A stretch of DNA of 9,843 bases from contig JAKLEF010000050.1 of the NCBI GenBank assembly GCA_022703195.1, positions 1-9,843 of the forward strand, given 5' to 3'. Shown in pieces: positions 1 through 5,689 of this stretch. Positions within the stretch are counted from its first letter, which is position 1; each line of letters begins with the position of its first letter. Under the pieces are notes generated by a model. That model was not told the origin of the DNA, did no database searches, and worked only from the letters and a program-made list of their open reading frames with translations. The translations under genes and the position numbers were made by a program. This stretch comes from Candidatus Fermentibacterota bacterium (GTDB taxonomy: Bacteria; Fermentibacterota; Fermentibacteria; Fermentibacterales; Fermentibacteraceae).

Positions 1-1251
1 AAGAGGCGCGGACAGCAGCACCCCGGCCGGCAGGCCCTCCCCGTCGATGGAGAAGAGCCCGTCGCCCGAAACCGTTTCGATCAGGAGCCTCCCCGACGTG
101 TCGAAGACGCAGAGCCGCACCGGCCCCTCCGATCCATCGAGCCTGACTTCGAGAGAAGAGGAGAACGGATCGGGCCAGGCCGACAGGGTCGCAAACCCGG
201 GTACGCCTTCCTCCCAGACGCCGATCCCGGTCTCCGAATACTGGGGATAGCACGGAGGAGCCATGTCGGCCAGCCGCCAGTCGTATTCGACCGAGACGTT
301 CCATCCAGCCACGACGGTCGATGTGATGCCTACGCTTTCGAGCTGCATCGATCCCGCGATGACGAGGTCGGCCGGAGGATCCGGGTAGTAGGGGTGCTGA
401 GCGCACAGCTCCCCGCCGAGGCAGATGACGCTCGCGTCGAACTCGAAGTCGTCCTCCGTCTCGATCCGCCAGACCGGGTCGGTCCAGTCGGAAGAGCCGA
501 CGAGATCGGGATCGAGGGCGATCACGAAGTCGCCCTGCAGCGACATGAGCCCGAGCATTCCCCCTTCTTCACCCTGTGCCGCCAGGAGGGGGCCCATCGT
601 GAGGATGCTGCCGTACATGCCGATGGAGAGGTGCACCACAAGGCTGTCGCCGGGGCAAGACTTGACATAGACCCTGTCCGTTCCGGCATTCTCGATCCAG
701 ATCACGGGCTCTGCGAGGCCGGCCAGATCGAATCCCTGGACGGGGCTTACATTGGATGTCTTCAGGTAGACGGAGTCTGCGCCCACGAGGATCCTTGCGG
801 CGTTCGGCACAGCTGACGAAGTGAGGTAGATGCCGCCGGCAATAGCCGCTGAGCGCATCTCCTGCCAGTTCACGCCGCTGGATCCGAAATACAGCGGCTC
901 CGCGTCGAGCACGAACCACGGCGCCCCCTGGGACATCTGCTCGTAGGGCTCGATCCAGAGATCACCGCATTGCGGCGAAGTCTGGGGGTTCGTTCCCCCT
1001 CCCTTGCTGCAGTAGTAGAAGGGGGATGCGAGAGTGAGAGAGTAGAACCACGGGTCTCCGTCGCGACCCGGGCTGTCGCTCCAGATCGAAACAGGGCAGT
1101 TCGCCCTGAAGGGCCCGTCGGAGACGAAGCCGTCGTAATAGTAGCCGTCAGCGGGAAGCGAGTCGAAGAACCATGCGAAGTCCGAGAAACGCCCCGTCCC
1201 GGCCCCGGCGACGGACAGGACGAGCGTCACAAGCGCTCCAGCCTTGATCAT
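1..1251 (-). CDS. Secreted DUF4900-like protein with C-terminal sorting tail, 3' end cut by the window
   Basis: The frame is open from ATG at 1251 to the left edge (417 residues, no stop), so the last residues are missing. The start follows a strong ribosome site, GGAGGGGG at 1256-1263. Residues 1-17 are a signal peptide (MIK, then a hydrophobic run ending in AGAG). Around residues 318-336 lies a GW..SVEYDWRL....PPCYP stretch. From memory this resembles the GYxKxYxYDxRLxxxxPPxFP hallmark of DUF4900 proteins, which are often tied to type IV pilus or PilX-like proteins. The earlier DGPFRANCPV stretch also fits. Residues about 350-417 look like a FlgD-like / type-A sorting domain (WPDPFSSSLEV, then CVFDTSGRLL), which implies export to the cell surface. 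The exact role is unknown. Being a real gene is near certain; the DUF4900 link is moderate. Confidence 0.85.
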   Translation of the reverse strand, partial: MIKAGALVTLVLSVAGAGTGRFSDFAWFFDSLPADGYYYDGFVSDGPFRANCPVSIWSDSPGRDGDPWFYSLTLASPFYYCSKGGGTNPQTSPQCGDLWIEPYEQMSQGAPWFVLDAEPLYFGSSGVNWQEMRSAAIAGGIYLTSSAVPNAARILVGADSVYLKTSNVSPVQGFDLAGLAEPVIWIENAGTDRVYVKSCPGDSLVVHLSIGMYGSILTMGPLLAAQGEEGGMLGLMSLQGDFVIALDPDLVGSSDWTDPVWRIETEDDFEFDASVICLGGELCAQHPYYPDPPADLVIAGSMQLESVGITSTVVAGWNVSVEYDWRLADMAPPCYPQYSETGIGVWEEGVPGFATLSAWPDPFSSSLEVRLDGSEGPVRLCVFDTSGRLLIETVSGDGLFSIDGEGLPAGVLLSAPL

Positions 1252-1279
1252 GCAACCCCCTCCGAAGCCAGCCCGATTG

Positions 1280-1308
1280 ATACTAGCACCCAGGCCCTCC
1301 TGTGTAAA
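1280..1308 (-). promoter_or_regulatory. Candidate sigma-70 promoter for the leftward gene ending at 1251
   Basis: Read on the minus strand, TTTACA (1303-1308) matches the -35 consensus at 5 of 6 positions. A 17-bp spacer separates it from TAGTAT (1280-1285), which matches the -10 at 4 of 6. The predicted transcript start near 1273 gives a leader of about 20 nt that still contains the GGAGGGGG ribosome site. Confidence 0.5.
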
Positions 1309-1338
1309 CATGGCTTCCGGATCGAGGAACCTGCCGTC

Positions 1339-1367
1339 TTGCGAAGGGATTCAGCCGCCTGTATCGT
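1339..1367 (+). promoter_or_regulatory. Candidate sigma-70 promoter for the gene at 1410
   Basis: TTGCGA (1339-1344), a 17-bp spacer and TATCGT (1362-1367) lie upstream of the gene at 1410, giving a leader of about 35 nt. It faces away from the leftward candidate at 1280-1308. Matches are 4 of 6 in each box, so this is plausible rather than proven. Confidence 0.4.
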
Positions 1368-1409
1368 ATACGAGGGCATCAAGGGCAGGGTTTTGCAGGA
1401 GGGGGCGGC

Positions 1410-2240
1410 ATGAGACTCCTGGTTTTCGGCATCGTATCCCTGGCTGCGGTATCCGCCGGGACGGCATCGGCCTCGGGCGAGATCCCGATCACCATCCTCA
1501 ATACCTGGCAGGCGCCGTACGCGCAGCAGATCCTCGGCATGTCGGTGCAGGGCGACATCTACGTGTTCAGGAGCAACCTGGACGGAAAGATCATCAGGTT
1601 CGACCCCGACGACGGGTCGTACATAGGCGAGCTCGCCATCCCGACGGCATACAGGTCGGGCGTGGGCCTGGCCCTTCTGGGCGACGGGTTCTACATCGAC
1701 TGCGACACGTCTCCCTACATCTACCGCAACCCGGGTGCGGGAGCGTGGGATTCGTTCCCGAACCCCGCGGCGCTGGGCGGGCGCGGGATGTCCAACGATC
1801 CCGGCAACTGGACGACCATCGTGGAAGGCTACTCCTGGGCAGCAGACAGAGGATCGTTCTCGTTCGACAGCGACGGATCGGGTTCCGAGTACAGCTCCCT
1901 CGAGGGGATCTGGGGCACGATCAGCGGTATCGCCGCCCACTGGGTCGCCACGGACGGCGGCCACGACCAGCCGTTCGCGATGGTCGTGACCTCTTCGGAT
2001 CAGCACGAGTTCTTCTTCTACTGGCGCAGCGGCTCGACCTACTATCTCTACGGGCAGGAACCGTGCCCCGTGGAGGTGCAGCAGTCGCTGGGGCTGGCAT
2101 TCGCGCCCGAGAGGAACACCTTCTTCTGGAGCTACACCGGGATGAACGGCCAGTATTACGTGAGCGAGCTGTTCATGCCGATCCTGGGTGACCTGGAGAG
2201 CACCACCTGGGGGGCTATAAAGAGCGGGTTCGACGACTAG
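1410..2240 (+). CDS. Secreted propeller-like protein of unknown function
   Basis: This encodes 276 residues. ATG at 1410 is preceded by AGGAGGGGG (1397-1405). Residues 1-21 form a signal peptide (MRLL, hydrophobic core, cleavage near ASA-SG). The mature part is rich in Gly, Asp, Tyr and Trp, with short strand-like units such as GDIYVFRSNLDGKIIRFDPD and FYIDCDTSPYIYRNPG. These resemble blades of NHL- or PQQ-type beta-propellers, but no motif is decisive. No sorting tail is seen; the protein ends SGFDD. It may be periplasmic or use another export route. Its TAG stop (2238-2240) overlaps the stop of the convergent gene at 2237-3178. Function is not recognised. Confidence 0.8.
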   Translation: MRLLVFGIVSLAAVSAGTASASGEIPITILNTWQAPYAQQILGMSVQGDIYVFRSNLDGKIIRFDPDDGSYIGELAIPTAYRSGVGLALLGDGFYIDCDTSPYIYRNPGAGAWDSFPNPAALGGRGMSNDPGNWTTIVEGYSWAADRGSFSFDSDGSGSEYSSLEGIWGTISGIAAHWVATDGGHDQPFAMVVTSSDQHEFFFYWRSGSTYYLYGQEPCPVEVQQSLGLAFAPERNTFFWSYTGMNGQYYVSELFMPILGDLESTTWGAIKSGFDD

Positions 2241-3178
2241 TCCCCGGGGCCGGACAGCCAGCCCGGCATCAGACCCAGGAAGAACCGGCTGATCGTCACG
2301 GGTGCATCCCCCGAGGGAGAGACGATTATCGTGCTGATCCTCTCCACGAGCGGGTCCGGGATGGGGAAGACGGCAAGGGTATCGCCCTGCCAGTCGCCGT
2401 ATAGGATGTAGGGTTCCCAGGTCATCCACATGGAGCGGATCTCCTCGTCCGTCAGGCGGTCGCCGGCCCAGCGCGAGACGGTCTCGATCGCGTCTCCGCT
2501 CATCCGGCCGTCGGTGGGCACCGGGATCGCCTCATCGGCGGCAAGCACTCCGTCGGTCCCGGCATGCGACAGCACGACAGTCCCGTGTTCATCCCTGACG
2601 AACAGGAGCATCTCTCCCGCCAGCTCCTCCCGGGGCGTGCCCTCGGGGCGCAGGGATTCCAGCGGAACCGGGAATCCCTGTCCCGAGAGGTCGACCTCGT
2701 AGTAGAGGAAGCTGTCCGAGAAGGAGTCCCTGGCGCGGAGCACAGTGGAGGACCCGGGGAGCCTCCAGCCTTCCATCGCCCACTGGAATTCCAGGGAGGA
2801 GGCCCGGTTGCGGTCGACCGGCAGGTCGTCCGCGGACGACGGGGAGACGGACAGGCCCTCCCATCTCGCCATCGAGCCCAGCCCGGCGCCGTCAAGGCCC
2901 AGCATCGGCCCGCCGGTGACGTCGGGTTCGGGATAGATGCTGGTGATCCGGCCGGTCGAGCAGACCGTCACGTCGCCGGTGAAGGGTGCGCCGTGGAACA
3001 TGATCACGGGGGCGTCGACGCACACCGAACCGTACTGCGACCAGCCCGGCGATGACGTGGCGAGCACGGTTCCTCCGTCATACCTGACCACGCCCCACTC
3101 GTGGACTATGACTGATTCCACGGCCGCGGCGCCTTCGGCGATCGAGACGGCGGCCGACAGGACGAGACAGCTCAGCAT
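2237..3178 (-). CDS. Secreted 'HEWG' family protein, uncharacterised
   Basis: This encodes 313 residues from ATG at 3178. The start is favoured over an upstream in-frame ATG at 3343 because GGAGGTG (3184-3190) lies 5 nt upstream and a hydrophobic leader (MLSCLVLSAAVSIAEGAAA) follows at once. The leader lacks the usual basic N-region, which is slightly odd. Several stretches recall, from memory, a poorly described family common in Planctomycetes: VHEWG (25-29), APVIMFHG (56-63), FLYYEVDL (157-164), LTDEEIRSMWMTW (242-254) and VFPIPDP near 270-276. The last part resembles the LT..EA..M..TW and late VLY..P segments of that family. No enzymatic activity is known to me. The gene lies 172 bp downstream of the same-strand lipoprotein gene at 3351-3911, so cotranscription is possible. 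Confidence 0.78.
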   Translation of the reverse strand: MLSCLVLSAAVSIAEGAAAVESVIVHEWGVVRYDGGTVLATSSPGWSQYGSVCVDAPVIMFHGAPFTGDVTVCSTGRITSIYPEPDVTGGPMLGLDGAGLGSMARWEGLSVSPSSADDLPVDRNRASSLEFQWAMEGWRLPGSSTVLRARDSFSDSFLYYEVDLSGQGFPVPLESLRPEGTPREELAGEMLLFVRDEHGTVVLSHAGTDGVLAADEAIPVPTDGRMSGDAIETVSRWAGDRLTDEEIRSMWMTWEPYILYGDWQGDTLAVFPIPDPLVERISTIIVSPSGDAPVTISRFFLGLMPGWLSGPGD

Positions 3179-3285
3179 CGAGGCACCTCCGAAGTATGTC
3201 CTGACGCTTCTACAGGGAATCTCCGGCCCGCATTCCACCGGACCGTAGCGCCTGCTGGGAGTGCGTCGTGTCATGCCCGGGAAGA

Positions 3286-3316
3286 CCTCGAGGAGCGTGC
3301 AGCCAGCCCCTCGAGG
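3286..3316. repeat. Two copies of the palindrome CCTCGAGG, 23 bp apart centre to centre
   Basis: CCTCGAGG occurs at 3286-3293 and 3309-3316, separated by 15 bp, in the gap between the minus-strand genes at 3351-3911 and 2237-3178. Each copy is self-complementary, and the pair could also fold into one 8-bp stem with a 15-nt loop. No T-run follows on the minus strand, so it is not a classic terminator. It could be a dimeric operator or chance. Confidence 0.35.
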
Positions 3317-3350
3317 CCGACAGGCCGGAATCCCCCTCGCCACCCGCAGA

Positions 3351-3911
3351 TTACAGAAACTCCCGCTTCAGGTCCGGCCATGTTACCGATTCGAGGGCAT
3401 TCTTGAAATCGGACTGGTCCGTCCATTGCCAGATCCTGTAGAAACCGGTGGAATCGGGCCTGCAGACGAACACCACCGTCCCCTGGGCGTGGTATCCCAT
3501 ACCGGGACCGGTGTAGACGTTCAGATCGAATGTCCTGGGCAGCTCACGGATGGTAGTATCGCCGACGGCACCCGACCAGGGCAGGTCGGTATCACCTGCG
3601 AATGTCAGCTCGATGTGATCGACATGATCGACGCAGAGGAGAGAATCGTGGCAGAGCTCCTCGTACCAGAGGCCCCAGTGAAGCCACTCTGAGATCTCGA
3701 AGTCGTAGCAATGGTACTCGAAATCGCCGTCGAGGCAGTCGCGGAAGAGATCGACGTCCATCTCCTCATATGCCGTCCTCAGGCGCTCGACCGCCATCCA
3801 GGCGCTGTCGGGAGCGATCCCGCCGGGACCTGACGGATCGTCACCACAGGATGGCACGATGAGGCAGGAAACCAGAACCGGCGCACACAGGCACCATCTC
3901 GATACGGACAT
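3351..3911 (-). CDS. Putative lipoprotein with a SnoaL/NTF2-like domain
   Basis: This encodes 186 residues and ends in TAA. ATG at 3911 has GGAGGGGG (3918-3925) upstream. The N-terminus is a lipoprotein signal: a basic residue at 5, a hydrophobic stretch, then IVPSC22 followed by a GDDPSGPGG linker. Pro at -2 is not ideal; LVSC16 is a formally better lipobox but sits before more hydrophobic residues, so C22 is preferred. Residues about 38-65 (WMAVERLRTAYEEMDVDLF...DFEY) and the end (FYRIWQWTDQS, 157-167) fit the alpha+beta cone of SnoaL/NTF2-like proteins, a pattern frequent in lipoproteins of candidate FCB phyla. No catalytic residues can be assigned. It is probably anchored to a membrane facing the periplasm. 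Confidence 0.78.
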   Translation of the reverse strand: MSVSRWCLCAPVLVSCLIVPSCGDDPSGPGGIAPDSAWMAVERLRTAYEEMDVDLFRDCLDGDFEYHCYDFEISEWLHWGLWYEELCHDSLLCVDHVDHIELTFAGDTDLPWSGAVGDTTIRELPRTFDLNVYTGPGMGYHAQGTVVFVCRPDSTGFYRIWQWTDQSDFKNALESVTWPDLKREFL

Positions 3912-4054
3912 GACCGCCCCCCTCCAGGGTCAATTGGCCGGGCCGTCGCATCCGTTCCGCGGATTCGCGGATGGCCGTGCAGGGCCCGGGCCGAAGGAAC
4001 CGGAGAGGGTATCGAGTGTCGTGCGCCGCCTCCTGTGAAAGGAATACAGCGACA

Positions 4055-4083
4055 TCGATACATATGCCCGTACTAGGACGCAA
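4055..4083 (-). promoter_or_regulatory. Weak candidate promoter for the lipoprotein gene
   Basis: On the minus strand TTGCGT (4078-4083) is followed after 17 bp by TATCGA (4055-4060), resembling the TTGCGA/TATCGT pair before the gene at 1410. It would leave a leader of about 140 nt. The -10 match is only 3 of 6. Confidence 0.25.
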
Positions 4084-4093
4084 GGCGCGGGGC

Positions 4094-4121
4094 TTGCGCG
4101 GAAGCCGCCGGATCGTAGAAT
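4094..4121 (+). promoter_or_regulatory. Candidate sigma-70 promoter for the VOC gene
   Basis: TTGCGC (4094-4099), a 16-bp spacer and TAGAAT (4116-4121, 5 of 6 to the -10 consensus) precede the GTG start at 4161, giving a leader of about 33 nt. Confidence 0.4.
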
Positions 4122-4160
4122 GAGGGGTCCGAAATGGTCCAACCCGGAGGGGGAGCTGCC

Positions 4161-4508
4161 GTGAACAAGCTCGTGCACATGGACATCCAGTCCACTGACC
4201 TCGAGAAGTCCAAGGCCTTCTACTCCGCTCTCTTCGGATGGCGGATGCAGCAGTGGTCGCCCGACTACGCTCTGTTCGAGTATCCCGACGGTTCCGGCGG
4301 CGGCGGCTTCTCCCTGGTCGGGCGGATGCCGGACCCCTGCGTCGAGATCTACTTCGAGGTGGAGGACATAGAGGCGGCCCTGGCGCAGGTCGTCTCCCTC
4401 GGCGGCGTGATCGCGACCCGGAAGACCGGGATCGGCGGAGGGATGGGTTTCCTGGCCCGCTTCCGGGATTGCTGCGGCTGCCTGATCGGCATCTGGTCCA
4501 AATCGTAG
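4161..4508 (+). CDS. VOC superfamily (glyoxalase/bleomycin-resistance fold) protein
   Basis: This encodes 115 residues from GTG at 4161, chosen because GGAGGGGGAG (4146-4155) ends 5 nt upstream and the protein then opens directly with the first VOC strand (NKLVHMDIQSTDLEKSKAFY). An ATG at 4134 would put the ribosome site inside the gene. H6 and the LEKSKAFYSALFGW stretch match the usual N-terminal half, and VEIYFEVEDIEAALAQV..LGG (61-82) the second half. The typical metal ligands are a His near the start and acidic residues in the later strands. Where most relatives have DPDGN before the last strand, this protein has RDCCGC (102-107). The family includes lyases, dioxygenases and resistance proteins; the substrate cannot be told. 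Cytoplasmic. Confidence 0.88.
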   Translation: MNKLVHMDIQSTDLEKSKAFYSALFGWRMQQWSPDYALFEYPDGSGGGGFSLVGRMPDPCVEIYFEVEDIEAALAQVVSLGGVIATRKTGIGGGMGFLARFRDCCGCLIGIWSKS

Positions 4509-4545
4509 AACAGGTCAACTGGTTGATCCACATTGAATTGCCAGC

Positions 4546-4563
4546 CAATCTGAACAATCTGAA
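4546..4563. repeat. Perfect tandem duplication of CAATCTGAA
   Basis: Two adjacent 9-nt copies (4546-4554 and 4555-4563) lie in a locally AT-richer leader just upstream of the exchanger gene. This could be a small duplication or a regulator half-site pair. No function can be assigned. Confidence 0.4.
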
Positions 4564-4587
4564 ACCAGGAATCGGCCGGGGGGATGG

Positions 4588-5544
4588 ATGGACGCAGCGC
4601 TGTTCGTGCTAGGGTTGCTGCTCCTGTGGGCGAGCAGCGAGGTGATCATCCGCAACATCACGCCCCTCGCGCGGTTCCTCGGGGTCAAGGAACTGGTCGT
4701 GACCGTCCTCGGGGTCAGCGTGCTGTCGAGCCTCCCCGAGCTGACCGTCTCGGCCTTCGCGATCGCCCGCGGCGCCTCAGACATCTCCGTGGGCAACGTC
4801 ATTGGTTCGAACTTCGTGACGCTCACCTTCGTGACGGCGGTCTGCGCCCTCTTCCATCCCATCGACATCCACAGGGAGGTTCAGGAGAGGGAGTCGAGCT
4901 GGATGATCCTCTCCTCCGCCCTCGTCCTGATCCTGTCGATGGACGGCCTCCTGAGCCGCTCGGACGGGTGCATCCTGATCCTTCTGTACGTTCCCTACAT
5001 CATCAGCGTCCTCCGGACCGCGCGTGAAGGAGCCGAACCGAGGGTCACGGGCATCTCCAGGTTCAGGGCGGTCCATCTCCCGCTAGTGCTCATCCTCGTC
5101 GGAATAGCCGGCGTGATCGGAAGCTCGAAGCTGGCACTCGACTCCGGGTCGCGGCTCGCGGAGGCGGCGGGGATATCCGCCCTTGCGATGGGCGTCGTGC
5201 TGTTCGCCTTCGGCACGAGCCTCCCGGAGCTGGCCATAAGCCTGTCCGCAACGCTCAAGCGCAAGGCCGACGTGACGATAGGCGAGGTCTATGCCTCCAA
5301 CATCTTCACGCAGATGGTGGTGCTCGGCATATGCTGCCTCATCTCGCCTATCGCGGTCGCGTCTTCGATGCTGTCCTTCGCCATGCCCTTCCTCGTTCTG
5401 GCCACCGTGGTGATCCAGCTCTTCGTCACCAGCAACCTCCGGATAACCCGTCTGGAGGCTGCGGGACTCCTGCTGTTCTACGGAGTGTTCGCGGCCTCGC
5501 AGTTCTTCGACCTGCCCGGCCTGGATTCGGTGCTGGGGTTCTAG
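4588..5544 (+). CDS. CaCA family sodium/calcium-type cation exchanger (YrbG-like)
   Basis: This encodes 318 residues. ATG at 4588 follows a G-rich ribosome site (4577-4584). The protein is an integral membrane antiporter with about ten hydrophobic segments and the two inverted alpha repeats of the family. Alpha-1 is SSLPEL (47-52) plus GNVIGSN (69-75); alpha-2 is GTSLPEL (209-215) plus GEVYASN (232-238). The Glu of each LPEL is an ion ligand in structurally known members such as NCX_Mj. Alpha-1 has SSLPEL instead of GTSLPEL, and alpha-2 has GEVYASN instead of the usual GNxxGS[ND], so ion choice may differ. Family members exchange Ca2+ (or another cation) for Na+ or H+ across the inner membrane. 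Length is normal for bacterial members. Confidence 0.92.
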   Translation: MDAALFVLGLLLLWASSEVIIRNITPLARFLGVKELVVTVLGVSVLSSLPELTVSAFAIARGASDISVGNVIGSNFVTLTFVTAVCALFHPIDIHREVQERESSWMILSSALVLILSMDGLLSRSDGCILILLYVPYIISVLRTAREGAEPRVTGISRFRAVHLPLVLILVGIAGVIGSSKLALDSGSRLAEAAGISALAMGVVLFAFGTSLPELAISLSATLKRKADVTIGEVYASNIFTQMVVLGICCLISPIAVASSMLSFAMPFLVLATVVIQLFVTSNLRITRLEAAGLLLFYGVFAASQFFDLPGLDSVLGF

Positions 5545-5580
5545 GAGCCGCAGATGCGTGGCGGGAGCCGTCCGCCGTCC

Positions 5581-5607
5581 CATGGCGCCATGCCTGCCGG
5601 CATCTTT
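5581..5607 (+). terminator. Weak hairpin region after the exchanger gene
   Basis: A perfect 12-bp palindrome, CATGGCGCCATG (5581-5592), overlaps a small stem ATGCC/GGCAT (5590-5594 with 5599-5603) followed by CTTT. Another small stem, GGCGG/CCGCC (5560-5564 with 5572-5576), lies just upstream. Together they might weakly end transcription before the gene at 5690, but the stems are short and the T-run poor. Confidence 0.25.
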
Positions 5608-5689
5608 CGCGAATGTGGCCATCCATCGGGATAGATGTATTGTTGCTCCGAACAGCGGGCACCGGTTCAGGTTTCACGGGAGGTCTGGA

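Larger units (their letters stand above)
3912..4160. other. Divergent intergenic region between lipoprotein and VOC genes
   Basis: This 249-bp gap carries the 5' ends of both flanking genes. It contains the two candidate promoters listed separately. It also has a dyad, CATCCG (3949-3954) with CGGATG (3968-3973), that encloses a second possible stem, CCGCG (3957-3961) with CGCGG (3966-3970). These structures would fall in the leader of the lipoprotein mRNA. I see no open frame of convincing quality here. Confidence 0.5.

Noticed and set aside
1248..2429. Long minus-strand frame of 393 codons opposite the gene at 1410-2240
   Set aside because: Its composition is typical of a GC-rich antisense shadow (Arg, Gly, Pro, His-rich), it has no recognisable domain, and the + strand gene has a signal peptide and ribosome site.
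3179..3343. N-terminal extension of the HEWG gene to the ATG at 3343
   Set aside because: The extension is Arg/Pro-rich and would bury the signal peptide; the ATG at 3178 has a strong ribosome site.
4134..4160. ATG at 4134 as the VOC start
   Set aside because: It would place the GGAGGGGGAG ribosome site inside the gene; GTG at 4161 has ideal spacing and opens on the conserved first strand.
5558..5689. Upstream ATG at 5558 as the selenoprotein start
   Set aside because: The added residues are not conserved-looking and would precede an otherwise clean signal peptide with its own ribosome site at 5690.
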